Source: Astrothelium macrocarpum
Taxonomy: Eukaryota > Ascomycota > Dothideomycetes > Trypetheliales > Trypetheliaceae
Direction of reading: 5' to 3'
Length of the DNA: 64,000 bases
Assembly: GCA_021030915.1 (NCBI GenBank)
Contig: JAGEMR010000109.1
Span: forward strand, 35,794-99,793
The notes under the pieces were generated by a model. It was not told the DNA's origin and made no database searches. It saw only the letters and a list, made by a program, of their open reading frames with translations. Position numbers and translations under genes: made by a program. Shown here one piece after another: positions 45,476 through 55,506 of this stretch. Position 1 is the stretch's first letter. Each line of letters starts with the position of its first letter.

Positions 45476-46700
45476 TCATTTTTTGGGTGCAACGAAGAGG
45501 CCCGGCTTCATATTTATCTTGCATAACCTTGCTAAGCAGCCCGATAGCTGCAGGAACGTTTGTACTCCATCTAATATTCGCATATGAGTGAAGCCGATTT
45601 CCTATCATCTGATATTAGCTTGGGTTTGGTTTTTATCGGTGAACTAATCATATATCTTACCCGTATAAATTCGAGTCTGGAATGCTCAGATAGAGACGGT
45701 ATAGTTTTTGTGACCCTGAACATTGTACTGATAATATCATGCGAAGAATACCCAAGGTCCCTATATTCAGTGTCAGATTCTGGTAAAATATGCCTCAGTA
45801 CTCCTGCAATACATACCACAATTCTCTTAAAGAATCCAATGCATCATCAATTTTACATTCTTGACACGACTTGACCATTGCCTGCACTTTGATCGGATGC
45901 GGCTGGTCTACCACTTTAAACACATTATCCCCATTTACAAACCCAAATCCAGCCCACGTGCTCTGCAAATTATTTATTGCCTGCCTCATATCTCCCTCGG
46001 CTGAGAAGACCAACGCGGCAATCCCATCCTCTGAATGCTCCACCTTCTCCGCCTCACAAATTTGCATCAGCCGCTTCACAATCTGCCCATCCGTCAAGCG
46101 GGCATAACGCAAGATCGCACATCGCGACTGGATCGGCTCAATGATTTTATTCGACTGATTACAAGCAAATGCAAACCGTGTCGTCGCCGAGTAGATCTCC
46201 ATCGTTCTCCGTAGCGCCTGCTGCGCGCCAGACGTCATGCTATCGGCTTCGTCCAAGATGACAATCTTCTGCATGCCAGGCGGGAGGGTGACTTTCTTTT
46301 GCGCAAAACCCTTGATGCGGTTGCGCACGACGTCGATACCACGCTCGTCGCTGGCATTGAGCTCGAGTACGGCTTCCTTGTAGGCATCGCCGAGCATTTG
46401 GCGCGCGAGGCAGAGGATGGAGGTTGTTTTGCCGATGCCAGGCATGCCAGAGATGATAATGTGGGGGAGGTTGCCATCTTTGGCGATGATTTTGAGGCGA
46501 TCGATGGTCTCAGTGTTGCCGACGATGTCATCGAGGAAGATTGGTCGGTATTTCTCGACCCTGTGATGAATTGTTAGAATTTTGAACTCGCGCAAGAGGA
46601 TGAGAACAAACCATGGCAACTCGTAGTTAGCTCCAGCGACACTGGGGTGAGGTTTGATGCCGTTCCGTGCAGCTGTAGTAGAGGACTCCGCTTCCACCAT
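45476..46700 (-). CDS. RFC4: Replication factor C subunit 4 (human RFC2)
   Basis: Exons 46700-46612, 46560-45817, 45760-45661 and 45601-45476 total 1059 nt, 352 aa. The clamp-loader order is clear: WVEKYRP, Walker A GMPGIGKTTS, LELNASDERGIDVVR, Walker B ILDEADSM, sensor 1/arginine region FACNQSNKIIEPIQSRC, sensor 2 GDMRQAINNLQS. The two C-terminal exons give DLGYSSHDIISTMFRVTK and EIGFTHMRILDGVQTFLQLS. The subunit loads PCNA onto primed DNA. The first intron (51 nt) is stop-free and in frame; retention would insert a hydrophobic segment before WVEKYRP. Confidence 0.96.
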
Positions 46701-47229
46701 GTTTCAGGAGGGATGACAGCACGAAGGAGATGAACAGAATTGGTTGGAAGACGAGGGGCATGGATTCTCTCCGGTGATGCGCTCCACAAGCAGAAGACGC
46801 GTTAATGGTAACGCGTGACCACGTGAGCTGTGTCCAATCAGGAAAATCAGCAAGTGTTGGAGGTGAAGACTATTCAGGTAAGTGTGCCAAGGCTCACCTC
46901 TTACACTCCACAATGCTTGGCGATTAAGTTGTTCCGGAATGGCAACAGCCGGATCTACTGACCAAACTCCACTCCAAACAGCTTGTGACTGATCGATTCA
47001 ACGGGGAAGGAGGATGGTACGCAAGTAGCTTGGCAGCTTCTAACCAATGAGAGAGCTCGATTTTGTTGGGCAGAGATTCCCTGCGTCCTCCGTCCGATGC
47101 TCCCTTTAACAGCATGGTTCGCTCTCTGCAAGACATCACGCTTAATGAACCACTTGTAATTTCGCCAAAACCTAATCCGATGCTCTCCCCCGATCCTGGT
47201 TGATCGTTTAGTTGTCCACTCGGACGGCC
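46701..47229. promoter_or_regulatory. Divergent promoter region, RFC4 / GH47 mannosidase
   Basis: 529 bases between divergent starts. It contains the inverted pair GTTAATGGTAACGCGTGACC near 46800-46820, where two ACGCG-type (MluI-box-like) elements occur; such boxes drive S-phase genes in yeasts, which would suit RFC4. This is a resemblance, not proof. Confidence 0.4.
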
Positions 47230-49008
47230 ATGACTCCACGGTTGACACGATGGTTATCATACATTTTGACATCCGCCGCTTTTCTATACATTTTTCTTTA
47301 CTATAATCCATTCATCGCCCCTAACTCGCGCTCACTCTCTGCCCTTTCCAAAGTGAAGTATGGGCCGATACAATGGGAAACCATTCCGCTCAAATATCCG
47401 GTGGAATCGATGACACCTTTACCTACCAGTACACCTCGACGACTTCCTCCAGTGCAATATGGTTTTGGGATTGAGACGGCCAAAGATGCCACGAAACAGG
47501 AGGAACGGAGAAAAGCAGTCAAAAAAGTGTTTCAAAAATGTTGGGCATCATACAAAAAACATGCATGGATGAAGGACGAGTTGGCTCCGATTACCGGAAG
47601 ATACAAAAACACCTTTGGAGGGTGGGCGGCTACCTTGGTTGACTCATTGGATACGCTTTGGATAATGGGTATGAAAGAAGAGTTTTACGAGGCAGTCGAG
47701 GCAGTTGGTCGTATCGACTTTACCATGTCTGCTCTGAATGAGATTAATGTTTTTGAGACCACGATTCGATATCTGGGTGGTTTCCTATCAGCTTATGACC
47801 TTAGCGGGGAACAGGTGTTACGTCAAAAAGCCATTGAAGTAGGGGAGATGGTATATGTGGCCTTTGATACTCCTAACCGTATGCCCATCACACGTTGGGA
47901 GCTTCACGCGGCCGCAAGAGGGCGTCGTCAGGAGGCACCAGAAAACATCCTTGTTGCAGAGATTGGTTCCTTGACAATGGAATTCACGCGCCTATCTCAA
48001 ATCACGGGGGACACCAAATGGTACGACGCAACTCAAAGGATCATGAAAGTCTTTGATAAACAACAACATGCAACCAAGCTACCTGGTATGTGGCCTGTGA
48101 CTGTCAACGCTCGCGATGCCGACTTCACTCAAGACACCTTGTTCACTCTCAGTGCAATGGCCGATTCGGTCTACGAATACCTCCCCAAGATGTACGCCCT
48201 GCTCGGTGGCATCGACGACATGTACCAAAGGCTGTACGAAGACAGCATGAAGACCGCGCTCGAGAGCGTCATCTTCCGGCCAATGATCCCACCACCCGAA
48301 GATGGCGACTCCGAAATCGACATCCTCATCGCAGGCAATTCGCGTGTAAAGGATCCGACCAGCGAACAGCACCAACCGCAGAGCCAGCATCTTGCCTGCT
48401 ATGCAGGCGGTATGTTTGCCCTCGGCGCCAAACTTTTCAGCCGCGCCGACCACCTCCGAGTCGCGAACCAGCTCACTGACGGCTGCATCTACTCCTATCG
48501 AGCTTTTCCATTGGGCATTATGCCCGAGATTGCCGACATGATGCCATGCCCCAAGCGAAACGAGCAATGCCCATGGAACGAGACGGCTTGGCGGGCGGCG
48601 GTTCTGGCGTACGAGGACCGTGAGCCTACTGCTGCGAATATGCAGGTGCTTGATCCGCGTCTGCCGCCCGGTTTCATCGGCGTTCCTGATAGACGCTACA
48701 TTCTGCGGCCGGAGGCGATTGAATCAGTGTTCATACTGTACCGCGTATCCGGTAGACAAGATCTTCTAGAAGCGGCGTGGGAGATGTTTGAGGCGATTGA
48801 AAATGCTACAGCAACGGAGCTGGCGAATAGTGCGCTTGCAGATGTGACGATCAAGGATAGCAGGTCGAGAAGATTAGACAGTATGGAGAGCTTTTGGACA
48901 GCAGAGACGCTAAAGTATTTTTACTTGGTGTTTAGTGAGACGGACGTGGTGAGTTTGGATGAATGGGTTTTTAATACAGAGGCACATCCGTTTAGGAGAG
49001 CACGGTAA
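47230..49008 (+). CDS. GH47 class I alpha-1,2-mannosidase
   Basis: An intronless gene of 592 aa from ATG 47230. A short basic end and one membrane anchor (WLSYILTSAAFLYIFLYY) make it a type II membrane protein of ER or Golgi. GH47 blocks in order: ITGRYKNTFGGWAATLVDSL, INVFETTIRYLGGFLSAYDL, HLACYAGGMFALGAKL, RPEAIESVFILYRVSG and SFWTAETLKYFYLVFSE. It ends with the calcium-binding NTEAHPF. These enzymes trim alpha-1,2-mannose from N-glycans and, in the EDEM-like branch, mark misfolded glycoproteins. The three-zone codon pattern (mixed, then C-ending at 48080-48560, then G/T-ending) is clear here. Confidence 0.95.
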   Translation: MTPRLTRWLSYILTSAAFLYIFLYYNPFIAPNSRSLSALSKVKYGPIQWETIPLKYPVESMTPLPTSTPRRLPPVQYGFGIETAKDATKQEERRKAVKKVFQKCWASYKKHAWMKDELAPITGRYKNTFGGWAATLVDSLDTLWIMGMKEEFYEAVEAVGRIDFTMSALNEINVFETTIRYLGGFLSAYDLSGEQVLRQKAIEVGEMVYVAFDTPNRMPITRWELHAAARGRRQEAPENILVAEIGSLTMEFTRLSQITGDTKWYDATQRIMKVFDKQQHATKLPGMWPVTVNARDADFTQDTLFTLSAMADSVYEYLPKMYALLGGIDDMYQRLYEDSMKTALESVIFRPMIPPPEDGDSEIDILIAGNSRVKDPTSEQHQPQSQHLACYAGGMFALGAKLFSRADHLRVANQLTDGCIYSYRAFPLGIMPEIADMMPCPKRNEQCPWNETAWRAAVLAYEDREPTAANMQVLDPRLPPGFIGVPDRRYILRPEAIESVFILYRVSGRQDLLEAAWEMFEAIENATATELANSALADVTIKDSRSRRLDSMESFWTAETLKYFYLVFSETDVVSLDEWVFNTEAHPFRRAR

Positions 49009-50301
49009 ACATGAAAAGTACTGGGTTGATGCATGTGCGAGAGATTTTGGGGGATTGCAACAAATTATGACCATGTGTCACTCACGGCTTCTCATTGACT
49101 TTGGATGAAGAGACTGGGAAATTCCGACTTCTGCAATCTTCTCAAATGGCATTCCATATATGACCACAATTAGATATTTACAGAGTACGGAGTACGTAAG
49201 CCCCAAAGTAGTGGCTTTTGGTGGCTTTGGTGGCTTGGATGGCTTGGATGGCTTTCCGACTATATCCAGACAATCCTGGGGACGTGACGTTGGATATGAC
49301 GACTGCAAGACCTATATTTCCTTAAACTCCACGCTTTGAGCGTGCGATCAAACATTATTTGTATCAGATAGCGCTCTACTGCACGCAGCATGGAAACGTT
49401 TTTTGCATCAGCTGCCGCCTTACCGACGCTCGGTACCTGCCGTGGCACCACGCATTCTTCGGTAAGGTGCCTTATTCCTGGGGAATAAGATGAGATCTGG
49501 GGCTGAACGCTCGTGTGATACGGATGATTGGGTTCCCGGACAAAGACACGTAAAGGACGAACCCAATTCATCGTTTGAAGCCCAGGACAAAGGCAACATA
49601 TCTAAATATGTCTCGTTTCGTATTGATCAAAGCGTCTGGAGCAGCCAATGCCGCCAGGGTTTCGCGAGCATCATGAACAATGCACCAAATGGATTTGAAT
49701 CCTCGGAAGCACTGTGCCGCAGGGCCCATGTCGATCGGAAAAAGCTTGGCATGATCTCCCATTTAGCACCTGGCCGCCTTGTCTTCGAACCGGCAAAAGC
49801 AAGCAACCAGGCCACGCCACTTACACGGTCCTGTTGCGTAACCGCTCGCGGTCTCTGCCTCTGCCGGAGCGCCTCCAGACCCTCTGTCATCCAATGTTTG
49901 CTCTTGTCTAGGCCTCATCTGTAGTGGTGTGTCGCCATCCGCACCTTCCGTCCAACGTGCGGCTTTGGGCTCACCTAAGTGATCTGCTCGTGATTCCCGC
50001 CGAAAATCTCGTGCCTCTCCCCAGTTAGGCCGGCTGAGCCACAAGGCTGGTTTGCCGCGTCATACACTCTTTGCTTCAACGCGCAATCCTTTCGCCTTGA
50101 TTCGCTCCTATGATATCCTAGCCCACTCTCTCTTCTCTTGCTGCACCTGTTACCTTCACCGTTTCCTTTTACTGTTTCTCCGTTTCACTTGGAGCAACGA
50201 GAAATCATTCCTGAACCACTCTCGAGACGAACTGTTTCAATTAGTCGGAACTCTTGCTTGTTGTGCGGCGAACTACTCTTTGGCGTTATTGCAATAGCGT
50301 T
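49009..50301. other. Intergenic upstream of the aspartic protease gene
   Basis: About 1.3 kb with no gene I support. It has a small imperfect repeat at 49211-49257 and the sequence CAGAGTACGGAGTACG at 49181-49196, a palindrome-like element often seen in mould intergenic DNA. The last 300 bases are pyrimidine-rich and probably the promoter and leader of the protease gene. Confidence 0.5.
49211..49257. repeat. Short tandem repeat of GTGGCTTTG/GATGGCTTG units
   Basis: About five units of 9-10 bases (GTGGCTTTTG, GTGGCTTTG, GTGGCTTGGA, TGGCTTGGA, TGGCTTTCC). No coding frame uses it convincingly. Confidence 0.75.
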
Positions 50302-51948
50302 ATGAAGGCCCAAACGTCAATCGCCTTGTTCGCTGGCTTGCTTTCACTGGTCGATGCAATCAATCTTGTTAAGCGAGAGGTGAGTTCTCCTCCGGGTGCG
50401 AACTTCAGCGAATAGGCGTTGCAAATGTTTGGATCGTGAAGTTAATTCTTCGACGGAAATTTGCTGCTGTTTGCTGGATACTCGCACTTTATTCTTTTGC
50501 CACTACCCTTTGTCTGTTTGAGCGATGCTAACAGCTTGCAGAATCCGGCAGTAGTCGGTGCGCCCATACAACGAAGGCGTGTCTCCAATCCAATTGCACG
50601 AGACCGATTACGGCGGCGACAAAGTTCCAAGACCGTCTCGGAGGATCTTGACAATGAAGAGACGCTCTATTTTGCAAATGTCACTATTGGAACGCCGGCG
50701 CAAAGTTTGAGACTACACATTGACACTGGGAGTAGCGACTTATGGACAAATGTCGCCTCTTCTCAATTCTGCGAATCACAAGGAAATCCGTGTGAGCCAT
50801 CTGGAACTTTTGATCCTACACAGTCATCGTCCTGGAATTTCCTTAACAATGATTTCAACATCTCCTATGTCGACGGATCCGGTTCCAGTGGCGCATACGG
50901 CACAGATGATCTCACAATAGGTGGTGTCACACTCACAAATCTCCAAATGGGATTGGGAAATACGTCAACATCCCAGGAGGGCATCCTTGGAATTGGTTAT
51001 GCGGTCAATGAAGTCGCCGTCAACCGAGCCAACGCGGAACCTTATGCCAACACACCGGCGCTCATGGTTCAGCAAGGTCTGATTAACACGAATGCATACA
51101 GCCTCTGGCTTAATGATCTGAACGCCAACACTGGCAATATCCTGTTTGGCGGCGTAAACACAGACCAATACAAGGGATCGCTTGAGACTGTACCAATAGT
51201 CCAAGAATCTGGCGTCTATCAAGAGTTTATCATCGTTCTCACCGCCGTTGGTAACCAGGGCACGGCTGCCACGTTGGCTTCAAATGAAAACATTCCAGTA
51301 TTACTCGATTCTGGAAGCAGTCTGTCTTATCTCCCAAATGATGTTACACAGACCATCTATAATCATTACGATGCGGACTATGACGAGAACCAGGGCGCTG
51401 CATTTGTCAATTGCGACCTTGCAAACAGCGACGATTCCTTGGTCTTCACTTTTTCATCTCCCAGCATCAGCGTGGGCATGTCTGAGCTCGTCATTCTTGC
51501 GGGTTATGACGAGGAGAATAATCCCGAATGCATTCTTGGTAAGTTTCAGTATTCGAATTCTTGTATCACGCACACCCGCTAATAAAGATAAATAGGCATC
51601 AACCCCGCTGACGACTCTACCCCCGTGCTTGGCGACACGTTCTTACGATCTGCATACGTCGTCTACGACCTCAACATGAACACCATCTCGCTCGCTCAGA
51701 CCGACTTCAATGCTACAAGCGACAACATCATGGAGATTTCAAATACCTCAATTCCTGACGCCACTCCGGTTCCAAACGCAGTTAGTACTGCCAACGTTAA
51801 CGGTGGCGGCGCGAGAACAGGCGGCGTTCCTCACATCACCAACGGTCCAGACTCGCAAGGTGCAGCACCTGCCGTCCGGGCTGGCTCAATATTAACAATC
51901 GTGGGCATAGTGGGTGCAAGCTTTGTCCTTGGGGCCCTTATGCTGTAA
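50302..51948 (+). CDS. Secreted yapsin-like aspartic protease, probably GPI-anchored
   Basis: Exons 50302-50379, 50542-51538 and 51596-51948 total 1428 nt, 475 aa. The start MKAQTSIALFAGLLSLVDAI is a signal peptide, followed by a basic propeptide with dibasic sites suited to Kex2 (RDRLRRRQ). The two catalytic motifs are DTGSSDLW at Asp87 and DSGSSLSYLP at Asp282, with the flap region YVDGSGSSGAYGTDD. The C-terminus is Ser/Thr/Gly-rich and ends in a hydrophobic tail (SILTIVGIVGASFVLGALML) without a following basic anchor, typical of a GPI signal. Family members cleave surface and secreted proteins at the plasma membrane or wall. Confidence 0.93.
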
Positions 51949-52405
51949 TTGAAGAAAAAGAATTGTTTAATATACTGTAAATATGCATCCAGCGGGCGTT
52001 TTCTTTTGTATAGGGTCTTTCAAGATTGGGAATCGAGTACCTGGAAGGCTGTCCGGCATAGCGTCGCGTTAGAAACGATGTTCACGTACGAGCTCTCGTT
52101 GTAAAGAGTTGGTTTTTGGTTAGGATATTCTTCTACGTTTTGTTCGATAGAGAATCCTGCGTCAATTATTTCCGAAATTTCAAGCTCTACCATCCATAAG
52201 CGGATCTTTGTGATCCGCTCAGCAATATCGCTTTCCCATCTTGAGCCCCACCCATCTGATTGCAGCAAACATGACTCCATCGCACATGATTTATGATTGT
52301 ACCAGTCCGAAACCCCGTTTTCCCAGGAAGCCAAACATCCTCCCAAACTCCAGCGCTGCAACAACATTCACAGACATCCCCAAAAGACCATCTTAGCATT
52401 CACCA
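51949..52405. other. Intergenic between convergent protease gene and SPT4
   Basis: 457 bases that hold two 3' regions. Nothing else recognised. Confidence 0.5.
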
Positions 52406-52831
52406 CTATGCCTCCTCATTCGCCGCACTCCCATCTCTCCTACACCTTGTTAGCTCTCCACCTTCCATCCCACAGACCAAAGAAGACTACACTCACGGGA
52501 TATACTTCACTCCCGCCTCCTCCACCGCGCCCACGACCTCCTCCGGCAGCAAGCCCGTCACTTTCGTCGCATACACACCGGGCACATAGCCCTCGAGGCG
52601 CTGCCACTTCGCGACCCAGCTGCCGGCGGGGTCGGCGAGCGAGATGAGACCCTCGAAGACCTGCGAGGTGCAGTCGGCGATGGCGTCGGCCGAGCCGCGC
52701 AGCTGCAGGAACTCGTCGCAGTTCGGACAGCCGCCGCGCAGGAAGGCCGTGTGCGTTTGCACGAGCGAGCACACCATGCATGCGCGCAGCGACCGGTGCT
52801 GCGAGGGGGGGAAGTACGCCGTGCTGCTCAT
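52406..52831 (-). CDS. SPT4: Transcription elongation factor Spt4
   Basis: Exons 52831-52497 and 52439-52406 total 369 nt, 122 aa. The zinc ribbon is visible (RACMVCSLVQT, GCPNCDEFLQLRG), followed by SQVFEGLISLADP and SWVAKWQRLEGYVPGVYATK. The intron 52496-52440 starts GTGAGT, has a GCTAAC branch site and ends GTGTAG. The 34-nt last exon gives YIPRDGSAANEEA, the family's usual ending. Reading through stops three codons early in the conserved motif. Spt4 pairs with Spt5 (DSIF) on elongating RNA polymerase II. The gene is strongly GC-rich. Confidence 0.95.
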
Positions 52832-53307
52832 TGTGTTGAGGGTGGTGTGGTGGGGTGGGTGGGGGCTCTTTGTTGGCCTTGCTGCTGCTGTTGCTGCAGG
52901 GAAGGCGGGCGAAGAGATGGATGAAAGAGGCTAGGAGGGATTGGAAAGATTGAAAGGGTCCAAAGGGAGATTTGGAGGTGGGATGGTAAGCTGGGTTCTT
53001 AGTGGGTGGAAAGTGACGCGCAGAAGACAAAAGTGACGTGGTGAGGGTCAAAGTGAAGGGGAATAGGCAATGGTGTCGGACTTTTTGGGGCGACGAAATT
53101 TCGAGATCGGAGCTTCTGCCGTCATTGAAACTTCGCTCTTCGCCCGAGTCACACGTCCTCACACGACACCACCCCACGTCCTTCTTTTCTTGCTCCACTT
53201 GCGCTCGTTCAGTCTGTCCAGTAGTTATTCAATTCATTCTCATTGCCCGTATTCTAGATTGTCCTTTTCGTCCTGAATCTATTCGGGTTGCGTCCCATTT
53301 GCTCGCC
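52832..53307. promoter_or_regulatory. Divergent promoter region, SPT4 / PP5
   Basis: 476 bases between divergent start codons; G-rich near SPT4 and C/T-rich near the phosphatase start. No element recognised with confidence. Confidence 0.45.
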
Positions 53308-54965
53308 ATGTCTGCGCCAGAAGAGGCGATTGCGCTCAAGGAGAAAGGCAATCAGGCTGTCAAGGAAAAAGATTGGCCGACCGCCCTAGACTATTACACC
53401 AAGGCTATCGAGCTGAATGATAAGGAGCCATCTTTCTATAGTAATCGAGCTCAGGTACGCGAGCCTTGTAATTTTGTTCGAGCATTGGAGCTAACCTCTG
53501 TCACAAAAAGGCAAATATCAAATTAGAAGCTTATGGCTTCGCTATTGCCGACGCGACGAAAGCGCTCGAGCTAGATCCAAATTTTGTCAAGGTTGGTAGA
53601 AAATGTAGGGTACTGCTTGCATGGTATTAACGCTGCTCTTTAGGCATACTACAGAAGAGCAGTCGCAAATACTGCAATACTAAAACACCACGATGCATTG
53701 CGAGACTGGAAGATTGTTGTCAAGAAGAATCCAAACGACAAAATAGCAAAGGCGCAATGTGATGCCTGCCAGAAGACGGTCAAGCGCGATGCTTTCATCA
53801 AGGCCATCGAAGTCGCTGATGCTCCCTCTGCCGCCGAAGGCCTCGATCTTGATGGCATGGAGGTGGAGGCATCATACGATGGAATGCACTTGGAGAATGA
53901 GATGACAGAGGAATTCGTAAATGACATGTTGCAACGTTTCAAAGATGGAAAGAAGATTCACCGCAAATATGTCTTCCAAATCATCCTTGCCGTCAAGAAC
54001 ATTGTATACGAGGAGCCTACAATGCCCGAAGTGGAGTTGGAGCAGGGCCAGCAACTAACAGTTTGCGGAGATACGCACGGCCAGTTCTTCGACCTAATGG
54101 AAATCTTCCGTTTGAATGGACACCCAAGCGCAACACATTCCTACCTCTTCAATGGTGATTTCGTCGATCGCGGATCCTGGTCTACGGAGATTGCACTCAC
54201 CCTCTACGCCTACAAATGGCTCTATCCAACTCGCTTCTGGCTCAATCGCGGCAATCATGAGACTGACGACATGAATCGCATGTACGGCTTCGAAGGCGAG
54301 TGCAAGGCCAAGTACAACGAGCGCGTCTTTAAGATCTTCTCGGAAAGCTTCAGCGCTCTACCTCTTGCCACACTGATCGGCAAGAGGTATCTGACATTGC
54401 ATGGCGGCCTCTTTTCCGACGACAAGACAACGCTGGACGATATTCGCAAGCTTGACCGGCACCAGCAGCGCCAGCCAGGCCAGAGTGGATTGATGATGGA
54501 AATGCTGTGGACGGATCCACAAACCGAGCCAGGACGAGGACCGAGCAAGCGCGGAGTAGGATTGCAATTCGGACCAGATGTGACAAAGAAGTTTTGTGAG
54601 GCGAATGGATTGGAGGCGGTAATCCGGAGCCATGAAGTCCGCATGGAGGGATATGAGGTCGAGCACGACGGAAGATGCATTACTGGTGAGTAACACGCTG
54701 TCTCATAGATGCATGAGAGAATCTCTGTGCTCACATGTCACGTTGCACAGTTTTTTCCGCACCGAAATATTGTGACACGACAGAGAACAAAGGAGCATAC
54801 ATCAACATCGGACCAGAGTACAAGCTTGAGTATCATAAATTCGATGCTGTCCCTCATCCAAATATCAAGCCTATGGTGAGCTTCTTCGCCCCACCGTTCT
54901 CAAGTGATTATGCTAATGTTGAATGTCAGGCGTACGCAAACCAAGGTCTCATGTCAATGATGTAA
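53308..54965 (+). CDS. PPT1: Serine/threonine protein phosphatase 5 with TPR domain
   Basis: Five exons (53308-53454, 53511-53591, 53644-54685, 54751-54875, 54930-54965) total 1431 nt, 476 aa. Residues 8-110 hold three TPR units (ALKEKGNQAVKEKDWPTALD, YYTKAIELN, AIADATKALELDPNFVKAYY). The PPP catalytic domain follows with GDTHGQ, NGDFVDRG and RGNHETDDMN. Splicing completes TVFSAPKYCDTTENKGAYIN. The protein ends AYANQGLMSMM, as in other PP5 proteins. The TPR domain binds the Hsp90 C-terminus and relieves autoinhibition of the phosphatase. Confidence 0.97.
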
Positions 54966-55506
54966 GTTTCGAAATGTATGGCGCCAGGTGGTTCTACAAG
55001 TGTGCGCCTCTTGGACAGGGTCTTCGCTTTCAATGTGTACATTTGAATGCCGAACAGCATCGGAGTTTGCGGAGAAGATGGAAGGGAATGGCAATGTCTT
55101 TAAGCATAGCATTGGCATGACTGGACAGATGAGGACCAGATGGCGTTCCTAGACACAGTACTCATGTAATCGCAATGGAGGAAACTGCTCAGATCTTAGA
55201 GATATCTGATTGCAGTAGTTCTAATCAATGCACAAAATCAAGGTCAATGTGGCGAAGATTGGCCAGACCATGGAAGTTTCAGGCCGAGCCTCCAATGCGG
55301 GATGACGATGCCCAAATTGAAGGACAGTGCCGCAACCTGAACCATCTCATCATTTCTCCACACTGCACTCACCTTGAAACCTCGATACAAACAAGAACCT
55401 ACATTTCCTGATTTGTGACATTCTCGACACATTGGCTTCTCGTCCTCCCACAGCGCTTTTGCGCTGTATGCGCAGGCGCAAGGACAACTGAACCAACTAT
55501 CACAGG
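54966..55506. other. Intergenic between PP5 and MID1
   Basis: 541 bases between co-oriented genes; PP5 3' region and MID1 promoter. Nothing else recognised. Confidence 0.5.

Noticed and set aside
52440..53198. Open frame of about 250 codons on the minus strand over SPT4
   Set aside because: A different frame from SPT4 in GC-rich DNA; the product lacks motifs while the SPT4 frame has the zinc ribbon.
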